Positions 44,021-52,945 of a DNA stretch of 64,000 nucleotides are shown here, one piece after another. The stretch lies in assembly GCA_963769045.1 (NCBI GenBank), contig CAVYKK010000015.1, forward strand, positions 62,001-126,000, given 5' to 3'. The position numbers were made by a program, and so were the translations under genes. Below the pieces are notes generated by a model that was not told where the DNA came from, made no database searches, and worked only from the letters and a program-made list of their open reading frames with translations. The first letter of the stretch is position 1. Each line of letters starts with the position of its first letter. Source of the stretch: Methanocella_A sp963769045. GTDB lineage: Archaea > Halobacteriota > Methanocellia > Methanocellales > Methanocellaceae.

Positions 44021-45352
44021 GTGAGAAAGTTGATAGTACGAGTGTTGTTGGTATTAACAGTTTTATTGGTTGCTCTGCCCTGTGTTTCACAGGCGAAAAT
44101 TGTTTCGATATCGACAGGTTTGAACTATGCGCTGGCTCTGGATGATGACGGTACGGTGTGGGCTTGGGGTACTAATACATATGGTCAGCTTGGCGATGGT
44201 ACTGCCGATGCTTACCGGAAGGTTCCTGCGAAGGTGCATATTGATAATGTGAAAGCTGTTTCGGCAGGCGGTGCTTTCAATCTTGCATTGAAGAATGATG
44301 GTACGGTGTGGGCGTGGGGCTATGGTACTGAGGGCCAGCTTGGTTATGGTGGTACTGATACGAAGTCTGAGCCTGTGCAGGTCCAGGGTCTCTCAGGCGT
44401 CGTCGCTATTGCGGCGGGGTCCCTTACGGGTTTTGCGTTGAAGAGTGACGGTACGGTGTGGGCGTGGGGCTGTAATAACTATGGCCAGATCGGCGATGGC
44501 AGTATGCAGAACCAGCTTGTCCCTGTGCAGATAAACGGGCTGACGGACATGAAGGCGTTATGTGAGCGTGGAGATTTTGCCATAAAGGATGATGGTACGG
44601 TGTGGACGTGGGGAGATCCTGGTTCAGGGACTACTCTTATGCCACTTACGCCATATAATGCGAATGACTTAACTGATGTCCGGGAGGTCTCTATCGGAGG
44701 CTATCAGGCCATTTATGTTAAAAATGATGGTACGGTGTGGGCATGGGGTAGTAACCGTTACGGGGCACTCGGGGATGGTACGATTACCAACGATGATCCA
44801 TACGATTTTAAAACCGTGCCCGTCCAGATTAGCATAACCGATGTAAAGACTGTTTCCACGGATTCCTGGCACAGTATAGCTCTGAAAAATGACGGTACTG
44901 TATGGACATGGGGCGAATATGTCGACGGTCGAGTGATTAACGATGGCCGAGGATCTCCTGTCCCGGTCCAGGTAAGTAGCCTTGGTGATGTCATCGACGT
45001 AAGCGCCGGATCGCATCATTTTTTAGCGCTCAAGAGCGACGGTAGCATCTGGGGATGGGGTACGAACAACAATTATGTTTTGGGTGATCATAAGGAGCTC
45101 GAACCGAAACCCGTGTTAATCTTCACGGCACCCGAGTCGGCGACGCCTGCCCCGACCGTCAGTGCACAGCCCTCCGTCACTTCGATGCCCGAAGTAACGC
45201 CGGACCCGACGATATCGGTTACGCCGACGCCTGTGCCAAATGCATCTAGCGTGCCTGCTCCGGGCTTCTGGTTTGGCACGATAGGAATGCTCTGTTGTTT
45301 ACTCTTCGTTACTGGTATAGTATCTGTTTTAAAGAGTAACAAAAAGAGGTAA
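44021..45352 (+). CDS. Cassette E RCC1-repeat surface protein
   Basis: 443 residues from GTG 44021 (AGAGGTGG at 44009-44016 decides the start). Signal peptide (LIVRVLLVLTVLLVALPCVSQA), seven repeats (VWAWGTNTYGQ, VWAWGYGTEGQ, VWAWGCNNYGQ, VWTWGDPGSG, VWAWGSNRYGA, VWTWGEYVDG, IWGWGTNNNYV), Pro/Thr-rich stalk, anchor helix (FGTIGMLCCLLFVTGIVSVL) and a KSNKKR tail. Confidence 0.87.
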   Translation: MRKLIVRVLLVLTVLLVALPCVSQAKIVSISTGLNYALALDDDGTVWAWGTNTYGQLGDGTADAYRKVPAKVHIDNVKAVSAGGAFNLALKNDGTVWAWGYGTEGQLGYGGTDTKSEPVQVQGLSGVVAIAAGSLTGFALKSDGTVWAWGCNNYGQIGDGSMQNQLVPVQINGLTDMKALCERGDFAIKDDGTVWTWGDPGSGTTLMPLTPYNANDLTDVREVSIGGYQAIYVKNDGTVWAWGSNRYGALGDGTITNDDPYDFKTVPVQISITDVKTVSTDSWHSIALKNDGTVWTWGEYVDGRVINDGRGSPVPVQVSSLGDVIDVSAGSHHFLALKSDGSIWGWGTNNNYVLGDHKELEPKPVLIFTAPESATPAPTVSAQPSVTSMPEVTPDPTISVTPTPVPNASSVPAPGFWFGTIGMLCCLLFVTGIVSVLKSNKKR

Positions 45353-45398
45353 CGCTTTTTATTTTTACCATGGTAAAAGCATCTACAATCTTTCACGA

Positions 45399-45570
45399 TT
45401 ATATGATGCCCATGACCCGCAGCGAGATGCAGGTGACGAAGATGACGGCTATGTAAATGAGCGCGAACTTGTCGATATGGTCGTTGGGATCCAACCTGCC
45501 ATCACCGTTTGCGAAATATATTCGTGGAAGCTCTGCATCAGATAAAGTAATTATTAAAAAATCAGGATAA
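45399..45570 (-). pseudogene. Remnant of a small membrane protein, 3' part (copy 1)
   Basis: A minus-strand frame ending at 45399 reads DAELPRIYFANGDGRLDPND and then HIDKFALIYIAVIFVTCISLRVMGII. It has no standard start codon before the cassette F ATPase stop. Compared with the copy at 50848, most base changes between the two in the C-terminal half are synonymous, which argues that it was once translated. It lies just downstream of the ATPase gene in both cassettes. Confidence 0.45.
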
Positions 45571-45602
45571 ACATTAGTGAATATTCTGGTAAAGCTCTGG
45601 TT

Positions 45603-46544
45603 TCATCCCTGCTCACCGGCAACCGGCCTCGTGACGTCCAGGAATATTTCATTCAGCGTGGGACGGTACGACTCGAGTTCGGTGATAATCCCTTTCTCCC
45701 GCATGATCGAGCGGGACACGTCCTCTGACACGTCCTCCTTCGCACTGATAAGGAAAAACCCGTCGTTCCTGACGATCGAGTAAACATTGACAAGGCCTTT
45801 CAACGAACTCCTGACTGTGTCTTCGCCGATATCCTTAACCCGGAGTTTCAGCTGATAACCCTGCCTCCGAGAATATTGTTCCACCAGCTCGTTCACGTTA
45901 CCGCAGATCTTCATCTCGCCGTTAATGATAATGCCGATACGATCACAGATCGCCTCTACCTCGGGCATCACATGAGAGGTAAGGAATATCGTCTTGCCCT
46001 TCTCCTTCATCTGCCGCATCAACACGCGGAAGTCCTCAGCGCCCTGCGGGTCGATGCCTGCCGTAGGCTCGTCGAACATCAGCACCTGCGGATCGTGTAC
46101 GATGGCCTGTGCCACGCCGAAACGCTGCCTCATGCCCTTGCTGAACTTGCCGATCTTCTTACTCTTCGCATCCTTCAAACCGACCAGATCGAGAGTAGCC
46201 TCGACCTTTGCATCCAGGTCCTTCCTGTCCAGGTCGTAGAGGCTGCCATAAAACTTGAGGTTCTGGCGGGCGTTGAGATTATCATAAAAACCGGCCGGAT
46301 CAGGAAGCACGCCACACGACCTGCGCACATCCAGCACCTGATGGACTATGTCAAACCCGGCCACCTTGCCAGTACCACTGCTAGGCTGCACCAGGCCCAA
46401 CAACATCTTCATCGTCGTCGTCTTGCCCGCACCGTTAGGCCCCAGAAAACCGAAAATTTCGCCCGCTTTCACTTTCAAGTCGAGATTGTTAACCACTGCC
46501 TTATTCTCATATTTCTTCGTCAGGCCCGATGTCTCTATCAACAC
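45603..46544 (-). CDS. Cassette F ABC ATPase
   Basis: 313 residues from GTG 46544. N-terminus as in E (LIETSGLTKKYENKAVVNNL), but the C-terminal domain (KDIGEDTVRSSLKGLVNVYSIV) and the end PVAGEQG match cassette C. All catalytic motifs are intact. The stop overlaps the remnant frame region at 45607. Confidence 0.9.
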   Translation of the reverse strand: MLIETSGLTKKYENKAVVNNLDLKVKAGEIFGFLGPNGAGKTTTMKMLLGLVQPSSGTGKVAGFDIVHQVLDVRRSCGVLPDPAGFYDNLNARQNLKFYGSLYDLDRKDLDAKVEATLDLVGLKDAKSKKIGKFSKGMRQRFGVAQAIVHDPQVLMFDEPTAGIDPQGAEDFRVLMRQMKEKGKTIFLTSHVMPEVEAICDRIGIIINGEMKICGNVNELVEQYSRRQGYQLKLRVKDIGEDTVRSSLKGLVNVYSIVRNDGFFLISAKEDVSEDVSRSIMREKGIITELESYRPTLNEIFLDVTRPVAGEQG

Positions 46545-46864
46545 TTCCTCCCTCCCATATAATCAAACGAACCTCGTTGTGGCCGTTCTCTGTCAGCGAA
46601 AAAAAAAGATTGCCGTCAAAGTCCTTCACTTCCACGAGTCCCACGCTCCGCAAAGAAAATTTCTCGCTGTAATGTGTCCCGTTGCCCCATCAAAGCTCCA
46701 TAAACGATCGAATAGCAATAACCCAAAACGCCGGAGATGTCTTTAACTGATACGTCCTTACCGACTGTATACATGTACAGGAGTATCTTCGTCCTTACCT
46801 CGCTCCTCCGTCGCGAAAGCCTTGCTACAGACTTGTTAATACCGGATTCCGGGACAACGCTCAT
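46507..46864 (-). pseudogene. Cassette F regulator, frameshifted
   Basis: Begins like the cassette E regulator (RLSRRRSEVRTKILLYMYTV, VSVKDISGVLGYCYSIVYGAL), then leaves frame near 46686 where CCCC replaces the CC of cassette E, and ends after 82 residues. The second half remains recognisable in the shifted frame. A 1-bp insertion inactivates the product, unless the truncated HTH part is enough. Confidence 0.7.
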
Positions 46865-47021
46865 ACAATCACGGATACATTCTCATTATATCCGGTGAAG
46901 GATTAATCGCAAGCATATAATAAAGGTTCCGTCATCAAATGTTAATCGGCACGATAATAACGGACAACTTTTTAAAATGCCTGATAGAAAAGGCCTGTTT
47001 TTAAAACAGAGCCATATCATG

Positions 47022-47054
47022 CACAGGTACACTCACAGGTACTCTCACAGGTGC
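47022..47054. repeat. CACAGGTAC tandem repeat, 3 units of 12 bp (cassette F)
   Basis: Same three units and spacers as at 41692-41724. The whole divergent region (about 46560-47210) is nearly identical to 41220-41880, so it is part of a recent duplication. Confidence 0.55.
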
Positions 47055-47110
47055 TTATAAAGCAAAAGAACACCGACTATTAGACCGACTAGAACACCGA
47101 CTAGTCACCC

Positions 47111-47118
47111 TATAAATA
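47111..47118 (+). promoter_or_regulatory. TATA box of the cassette F plus-strand operon
   Basis: TATAAATA in the same position as in cassette E, 25 bp before the 5' hairpin. Confidence 0.6.
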
Positions 47119-47135
47119 ATCGGGATGACATAGAG

Positions 47136-47179
47136 GTAGATGGGCGAGCAAATAGACAATAACCATATCGCCCATCTAC
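47136..47179 (+). ncRNA. 5'-terminal leader hairpin, cassette F
   Basis: Identical in sequence to the cassette E hairpin: 12-bp perfect stem and GCAAATAGACAATAACC loop, followed by AAGGTGATAATAGTG. Confidence 0.6.
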
Positions 47180-47191
47180 AAGGTGATAATA

Positions 47192-47647
47192 GTGAAAGCA
47201 TACAAAATAGTTGTAATGGCACTCGCAGGTATAATACTTGCGGTGATAGGAATAGGAAATGCATATGCATTTACTTATCCTGGAATTTTTGTTACAATGG
47301 ATGACGATGAATATGGAACTTTAGTAATGGAAAATTTACTAGATCCATATGATAATCCTGTTCCTGTTTACTATACGGACAGTCTTGGATGGGATAATGC
47401 TTTCTATAACCACGTTGGTTATTGGCAATATGGTAATGTTGGATATTCGTGTAGTGAACTAACGATAACAACACCACGTTCGTATCTACCTGCCTACTTC
47501 AATGGTCCAACCCAAACATTTAGTGGACCTCTTGCAGGAAACAGAGGTACTTATGGTATTTATAACATTATCCATATGTATTATGGTAATGGCCCTACCC
47601 ATACGGCAACAAACAGTGAAACTCTGATGTTTTACGAATATGGATGA
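47192..47647 (+). CDS. Cassette F secreted protein
   Basis: 151 residues from GTG 47192. Signal peptide (VVMALAGIILAVIGIGNAYA). Mature part acidic and Tyr/Asn-rich, with LGWDNAFYNHVGYWQYG and the end HMYYGNGPTH...LMFYEYG. The leader and signal coding region are a copy of cassette E, and the sequence diverges abruptly after the signal peptide. No anchor. Confidence 0.75.
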   Translation: MKAYKIVVMALAGIILAVIGIGNAYAFTYPGIFVTMDDDEYGTLVMENLLDPYDNPVPVYYTDSLGWDNAFYNHVGYWQYGNVGYSCSELTITTPRSYLPAYFNGPTQTFSGPLAGNRGTYGIYNIIHMYYGNGPTHTATNSETLMFYEYG

Positions 47648-47650
47648 GTG

Positions 47651-47670
47651 AAAATTTTTTTTAATTTTTG
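47651..47670 (+). terminator. T-rich tract after the cassette F secreted gene
   Basis: AAAATTTTTTTTAATTTTTG begins 3 nt after the stop codon. Confidence 0.45.
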
Positions 47671-47695
47671 ATGGTGAACTATGAGTTGGTGAACT

Positions 47696-48547
47696 ATGAG
47701 TAATTTACTGCGCATTTCCCAAAAAGAATTTATTGACCTCATGAGCAGTCCGATGGTTCTTATTTTACTTGCGGGATTTTTTACAATGATTGCGCTATCT
47801 TTTATCAATCTAAACTACACTATTCCTGTGATTATTGAGACGAATATTGGCCTTCGTAACGAGCATGTAGATAGCATGGGCTTGTTTTTTTCAGACTGGC
47901 TTTTCTTGAACTTAATTGGTTTTTACGGGCCGATCGTCGGGGTCATGATCGGATGCTCCTCTATCGCCAGCGAAAGGTATAGAAACGCGTTGAACACGCT
48001 TTTGGTAAAGCCGCTGTACCGTGATACGATCATTAATGGAAAAATCATTGGCTCTATGGCTTTCCTTATGGTAGTCGTTGCTTGTGTAATTGCATTTTAT
48101 ACTTCGTTAGTACTAGTACTGTATGGTAATCTGATTGCACCTGCTCTGGATGATTATGTATCCCGGCTGCCGGTCATATTTGTTTTTTCGTTGACGACTA
48201 TGGCGATTTTTCTCACAATATCGATACTTGTTTCGTTATTGATAAAAAGTCAGACTTTTGCAATGATCATCAGTTCTATAATTCTATATCTATTTTGTAA
48301 TCTAGAAGGTTATGCGATGTTTATAGGAAATCTGTTTCCTGGTAATGAAATTGTCATACAAAACTTTTTAACTAGTCTTACGCCAACAGGCGGAATGATG
48401 GAAGTCCGGGATAGAATTTTTAACAGTACTTATGGTTTAGTAGAGTCTTTCGAGGCTGTAATACCAGACATTGTAAAATTTTTGTTATTTATTACAGTTG
48501 CCTGTATTTTTAGTTATATTATTTTTATCCGGAGGGAAGACGCATGA
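47696..48547 (+). CDS. Cassette F ABC-2 permease 1
   Basis: 283 residues, ATG 47696 (a 5-codon frame from ATG 47681 ends just before it). Coupling motif NALNTLLVKPLYRDTIINGKIIG; external region INLNYTIPVIIETNIGLRNEH. Low GC. Overlaps permease 2 by 4 bp. Confidence 0.83.
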   Translation: MSNLLRISQKEFIDLMSSPMVLILLAGFFTMIALSFINLNYTIPVIIETNIGLRNEHVDSMGLFFSDWLFLNLIGFYGPIVGVMIGCSSIASERYRNALNTLLVKPLYRDTIINGKIIGSMAFLMVVVACVIAFYTSLVLVLYGNLIAPALDDYVSRLPVIFVFSLTTMAIFLTISILVSLLIKSQTFAMIISSIILYLFCNLEGYAMFIGNLFPGNEIVIQNFLTSLTPTGGMMEVRDRIFNSTYGLVESFEAVIPDIVKFLLFITVACIFSYIIFIRREDA

Positions 48548-49356
48548 GTTATTCGGCGATTAAATTGGTAACAAAAAACGAATTTACCAGGATATGGAGG
48601 AATCCAGCTATTCTCATTATCGGAATTGTATTGTTTATTGTAACATTAGTTACTGCTGCTGGAGATGCTACTAATCTGAAATATGTTGTCGCCGGTAATA
48701 ATCGTGACGGGTTAATATTGGGTTATGGCCAGGTATTTTATTATACCAATTTTATTTGCGGCATCATGGCCGCGTTCTTGGGTATGATGGCTATTAGCGA
48801 GGACCGGTTTAAAGGGACGTTCAACGTTCTGTTGTCGAAGCCCATATATCGTAGGGATTTTATCCTAGGGAAATTTTTTGGCCTGGCAGGTTTTATTGCC
48901 CTGTTTTTAACTATGGACATGATTACCAATTTTATCCTGCTCTTGTACTACTATGGAGAGCCTTACTCTTATTCGGAAGCAATCGTCAGGATATCGGCTT
49001 ATATCTTCGTTTTGTCATTGGACCTGGTTCTGGTAATGGGATTGACCATGCTTATCGGCATAGTGTGCAAAAATGTTTTAACCGCAGCCGCTCTCGTTGT
49101 CACATATCTATCATTCGAGTGGTTCTGGAATCAGGGTACGTCTTTGATTGCTCAAATAATTCACATACCACTGACGCCTTACATAATGACCGGCAGGACA
49201 TTGTTCCCAAGAGGCAATATTTACCTCTTCAATTCGACGATACCGTTCGTTGACTGGTTAACCCTGGCCCTCCCCAATATTGTGATTATGGCATTGATCG
49301 TAACGGCGATTTTACTGGTTAACTGTCATGTTTTTGCCAGGATAGATGATGTTTAG
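48544..49356 (+). CDS. Cassette F ABC-2 permease 2
   Basis: 270 residues, ATG 48544. Coupling motif GTFNVLLSKPIYRRDFILGKFFG. Last external segment LTPYIMTGRTLFPRGNIYLF. The RCC1 gene follows after 8 bp. Confidence 0.83.
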   Translation: MSYSAIKLVTKNEFTRIWRNPAILIIGIVLFIVTLVTAAGDATNLKYVVAGNNRDGLILGYGQVFYYTNFICGIMAAFLGMMAISEDRFKGTFNVLLSKPIYRRDFILGKFFGLAGFIALFLTMDMITNFILLLYYYGEPYSYSEAIVRISAYIFVLSLDLVLVMGLTMLIGIVCKNVLTAAALVVTYLSFEWFWNQGTSLIAQIIHIPLTPYIMTGRTLFPRGNIYLFNSTIPFVDWLTLALPNIVIMALIVTAILLVNCHVFARIDDV

Positions 49357-49364
49357 GTGATCTA

Positions 49365-50807
49365 ATGAGAATGGGGATATGTTTAGCCGTATCATTTTCT
49401 CTGATGCTATTGTTAATGATGGTTCCGGCGAGCTCCTCGGTTCCTAAGATCGTTGCGATATCTGCAGGCAATTATCATTGCCTGGCTCTTGGGGATGATG
49501 GCAGTGTCTGGGAATGGGGTGGCAATTGGCGGGGAGAGCTCACCGGCGTTCCTGATAATAAGATACCGCATAAAATTCCAGAACTCATGCCGATTACTAA
49601 TGTTACAGCTATATCGGCAGGGGCATTTTGCAGTGTCGTGTTGAAAGATGATGGTACTGTCTGGTGGTGGGGAAGAACACCTACTGAACTTGCGGGCGGC
49701 GACACTAAAACTTTTAACATTATCCAGGTGCCAATTATCGATGTGATGGCAGTCTATGCCGGAGGGGATTATGCGTTTGCTGTTAAAGATGATGGCAGTG
49801 TTTGGGCCTGGGGAACGAACCGGCGTGGCTACCTGGGAAACGGCGGGAACAATGAGGATATTTACAAGAGCGAATACTATGTACAGCCGGTTCCCTTGAA
49901 AATATCTGATGTTACGTTCATTGACGGCGATGGCTGTTTTGCTGTTAAAGACGACGGTACCCTCTGGGCGTGGGGAGATAACGTTTATGAAACTTACGGC
50001 GATGTTTCCCTCGTCGGGAAGCTCGGCGATTTTTCCGATAAGAAGGCAATATCCGTACCGTTTGAGGTCGATAAGCTATCTAATGTAAAATCGGTGTCGA
50101 GTGGAGATATGCATACGCTCGTCCTTAAAGATGACGGCACTGTGTGGGCATGGGGGTCTAATTACGAGGGGCAACTGGGTGACGGTGGGAAAACAGGCGT
50201 ACGTAACAAGACTACCGGGCTTACGCAAATCTCGACGAGCCCGGTGAAAGCAATAATAGATAACGTCAAGGCGGTATCTGCAGGTAAAGATATATCCATA
50301 GCCTTAAAAAACGATGGCACTGTCTGGAGCTGGGGCATGGTCATGGATAAAATCATTGGTACGTCGGCCCCGTTATCTTCTCCCGCCAGCGTAGGCGGTC
50401 TCTCTGACGTGGTAGCAATTAGTTCTGGCCATACTTATTTTATGGCGTTGAAAAGCGATGGGAGCGTATGGGTCTGGGGTTTCATCCAGTTTGGCCAGGC
50501 AGGAGTCAACGGCCAGGAATATCAGTATGGACCCGTACAGGTGCCGTTTGATGAAACGATAAATACGCCTGACGCTGTAATTATTCCGGCAAATTTCTCG
50601 GCCAATCAGACTCTGGTGATCACGCCTGTCCCGAGTACAACGCCTTTGCCAGGCGTTATGAATGGTACGGTTACGCCCACAGTAACCGGGCCGGAGAATG
50701 GTACGGTTACCGGGCAGCAGGGCGACGAGCTCGTGCTTCAGGTCGGTGGATTACTGTTGTTAGTCGGTCTAATCGCAGGCGGTATCATGCTGTACAAAAT
50801 GAAATGA
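49365..50807 (+). CDS. Cassette F RCC1-repeat surface protein
   Basis: 480 residues, the longest of the group; ATG 49365 with AGGTGA upstream. Signal peptide (CLAVSFSLMLLLMMVPASS), seven repeats (VWEWGGNWRGE, VWWWGRTPTEL, VWAWGTNRRGY, LWAWGDNVYET, VWAWGSNYEGQ, VWSWGMVMDK, VWVWGFIQFGQ), a Thr/Pro stalk with NGT sites and an anchor helix (LVLQVGGLLLLVGLIAGGIML). Confidence 0.87.
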   Translation: MRMGICLAVSFSLMLLLMMVPASSSVPKIVAISAGNYHCLALGDDGSVWEWGGNWRGELTGVPDNKIPHKIPELMPITNVTAISAGAFCSVVLKDDGTVWWWGRTPTELAGGDTKTFNIIQVPIIDVMAVYAGGDYAFAVKDDGSVWAWGTNRRGYLGNGGNNEDIYKSEYYVQPVPLKISDVTFIDGDGCFAVKDDGTLWAWGDNVYETYGDVSLVGKLGDFSDKKAISVPFEVDKLSNVKSVSSGDMHTLVLKDDGTVWAWGSNYEGQLGDGGKTGVRNKTTGLTQISTSPVKAIIDNVKAVSAGKDISIALKNDGTVWSWGMVMDKIIGTSAPLSSPASVGGLSDVVAISSGHTYFMALKSDGSVWVWGFIQFGQAGVNGQEYQYGPVQVPFDETINTPDAVIIPANFSANQTLVITPVPSTTPLPGVMNGTVTPTVTGPENGTVTGQQGDELVLQVGGLLLLVGLIAGGIMLYKMK

Positions 50808-50847
50808 GTATTTGCTTGTGCTGTCCCTTCGACCCGGGCAGCACTGC

Positions 50848-51020
50848 TCAAATGACGCTCATGACCCGCAGCGAGACGCAAGTGACGAAAATGACGGCTA
50901 TGTAAATAAGCGCGAACTTGTCGATGTGGTCGTTGGGATCCAACCTGCCATCACCGTTTGCGAAATATATTCGTGGAAGCTCTGCATCAGATAAAGTAAT
51001 TATTAAAAAATCAGGATAAA
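50848..51020 (-). pseudogene. Remnant of a small membrane protein, 3' part (copy 2)
   Basis: Second copy of the frame at 45399, ending FALIYIAVIFVTCVSLRVMSVI at 50848. Base differences from copy 1 fall mostly in third codon positions (for example CAT/CAC, CTC/CTT, ACC/ACT), with I/V and G/S as the coding changes I see. Again no start codon is available. Confidence 0.45.
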
Positions 51021-51051
51021 CATTAGTAAATATTCTGGTAAAGCTCTGGTT

Positions 51052-51999
51052 TCATCGCTGCTCACCGGCGACCGGCCTCGTGACGTCCAGGAATATCTCG
51101 TTCAGCGAGGGACGGTACGAGTCAAGCTCAGTGATAACCCCCTTCTCCCGCATGATCGAGCGGGACACATCCTCTGACACGTCCTCCTTTGCGTTGATCA
51201 CGAAGAACCCATCGTTTTTACCGATCGAATGAATACTGGCTATGCTCTTCAGGGAATTCCTGACCGCACCCTCGTCGAGTTCTTTCACCCGGAGTTTCAA
51301 CTGATAGCCCTGTCTCTTCGAGTACTGGTCCACCAGCTCATTCACGTTGCCGCATATCTTCATCTCGCCGTTAATGATAATGCCGATACGATCGCAGATC
51401 GCCTCTACCTCCGGCATCACATGACTGGTCAGGAATATTGTCTTGCCCTTTTCCTTCAACTGCCTCATCAATACCCGAAAGTCCTCGGCCCCCTGCGGAT
51501 CAATGCCAGCCGTAGGCTCATCGAACATCAACACCTGTGGATCATGCACAATAGCCTGCGCCACGCCGAAACGCTGCCTCATACCTTTGCTGAACTTGCC
51601 GATCTTCTTATCCTTCGCGTCCTTGAGGCCCACCAGATCCAGCGTGGCCTCCACCCGCGTCTTCAGATCCCTCTCATCCAGACCATACAGACTGCCGTAA
51701 AACTTGAGGTTCTGGCGGGCGTTGAGATTATCGTAAAAACCCGCAGGGTCAGGAAGCACTCCGCAATGTTTACGCACATCCAGCACCTGGTGAATAATGT
51801 CAAAGCCGGCCACTTTGCCGGTGCCCGAGGTGGGCTGCACCAGGCCCAGGAGCATCTTCATGGTGGTCGTCTTGCCCGCGCCATTGGGACCTAAAAACCC
51901 GAAAATTTCCCCTTTGCCGACATTTAGATCAAGCCCGTTGACGACGACGTTTTTATCATAGCTTTTTGTCAGCTTGTCCGTCTCGATTACCGTCTCCAT
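51052..51999 (-). CDS. Cassette G ABC ATPase
   Basis: 315 residues, ATG 51999. N-terminus as in C (METVIETDKLTKSYDKNVVV), middle GSLYGLDERDLKTRVEATLD unique, C-terminal domain (KELDEGAVRNSLKSIASIHSIG) as in E, and end PVAGEQR as in C. All catalytic motifs are intact. It is preceded by its regulator gene by 20 bp. Confidence 0.9.
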   Translation of the reverse strand: METVIETDKLTKSYDKNVVVNGLDLNVGKGEIFGFLGPNGAGKTTTMKMLLGLVQPTSGTGKVAGFDIIHQVLDVRKHCGVLPDPAGFYDNLNARQNLKFYGSLYGLDERDLKTRVEATLDLVGLKDAKDKKIGKFSKGMRQRFGVAQAIVHDPQVLMFDEPTAGIDPQGAEDFRVLMRQLKEKGKTIFLTSHVMPEVEAICDRIGIIINGEMKICGNVNELVDQYSKRQGYQLKLRVKELDEGAVRNSLKSIASIHSIGKNDGFFVINAKEDVSEDVSRSIMREKGVITELDSYRPSLNEIFLDVTRPVAGEQR

Positions 52000-52019
52000 G
52001 TGTTACCCTCCATTTTCAC

Positions 52020-52391
52020 TTAAACATTTGATCTTAACATCAGCTGTGAAAGTTTACTGTCACCCTTGATATAATTTTTAAATTCCAGCCCCTGAGGAGT
52101 AAGTAAAAAGACGTGAGCTTCCCGCCCGCTCTTGCAGACCGTGATCACCCGGTGCGATGCCAGCCCGAGGCCGACCAGCGAATCTTCTATGGCATATCTC
52201 GACTCGTAACCGATCGCAACGCCGAGCAGGTTTACCTTGCTATGGCTCGTAACTTTAACCAGCTCGTCCAGACTGACCTCTTGCGGGTATGCCTTACAGA
52301 GATACTCGAAAACTTCCAGTCGTATATAGCTATTTTTCAAAGGACCAACATATTTCCACATGCCTTGCGGCCGGATATTTTTATCAGACAT
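52020..52391 (-). CDS. Cassette G small winged-helix-like regulator
   Basis: 123 residues, ATG 52391. RLEVFEYLCKAYPQEVSLDELVKV is the likely helix-turn-helix region, and GYESRYAIEDSLVGLGLASHRVITV matches the cassette C regulator in position. The C-terminal half is basic. Intact. Confidence 0.65.
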   Translation of the reverse strand: MSDKNIRPQGMWKYVGPLKNSYIRLEVFEYLCKAYPQEVSLDELVKVTSHSKVNLLGVAIGYESRYAIEDSLVGLGLASHRVITVCKSGREAHVFLLTPQGLEFKNYIKGDSKLSQLMLRSNV

Positions 52392-52728
52392 AAGTTAGAC
52401 ATCCCTTTACGGTCAGATTATTCCCCTGTCAGGACTCTTTTAATAAGGGTAAATATAGCTTGTGGCCAGATCGTTTAACTAAAAATTCGATACGACTATC
52501 GGACACGAAAACTTGCTAAATAAAGTGTAAAATAAATATGTAAAATTAATAACAAATTTTCTTGAAATCGGCACACAACGAGACATAAACTGATCGATAT
52601 GATCATCATGGAGACCGGTCGATCTCAAACAAGCCCGACAATAAAAGAGACATGCGATAGGCGATTTTATGTAAATATTATTCGTGATCCAGTTACATTT
52701 TGTGCAGGATTCATGCAATCTGAGAGAA
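52392..52728. other. AT-rich divergent region of cassette G
   Basis: About 340 bp of AT-rich DNA without a supported gene. A minus-strand frame at 52479-52769 overlaps the promoter and leader and has no coding features. It probably carries the promoters of both transcripts. Confidence 0.4.
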
Positions 52729-52738
52729 GATATAAATA
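52729..52738 (+). promoter_or_regulatory. TATA box of the cassette G plus-strand operon
   Basis: GATATAAATA at 52729-52738; expected start near 52760, about 25 nt before leader hairpin a. Confidence 0.55.
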
Positions 52739-52759
52739 GAGGGCATAATAACCCATCGT

Positions 52760-52945
52760 ATGTAAGCATGGCATTAAAGGTCTATGCGGCAGATACGAGC
52801 AAATCCAAACGGTCTGTCGCCGGAACACCCATGACTTGCTTCACACACGGAGGTAAAGTCAATGGCCGAGACGACGGGCGCAAACCCACATAAAGAATGC
52901 CCGCCGCCCTGGCCTACGGACTTGCTTCATACACAAATAGAGGTG
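52760..52945 (+). ncRNA. Structured tandem leader RNA R4
   Basis: Hairpin a (52786-52820): GCGGCAGA...TCTGTCGC with GCAAATCCAAAC in the loop, followed by TTGCTTCACACAC and GGAGG. Hairpin b (52872-52906): CGACGGGC...GCCCGCCG with GCAAACCCACAT, closed by GGCC/GGCC, followed by TTGCTTCATACAC and AGAGGTG. Stems differ from R1 yet pair fully. Confidence 0.6.

Noticed and set aside
52479..52769. 96-residue minus-strand frame
   Set aside because: Overlaps the TATA box and leader of cassette G, has no ribosome site and no recognisable features.
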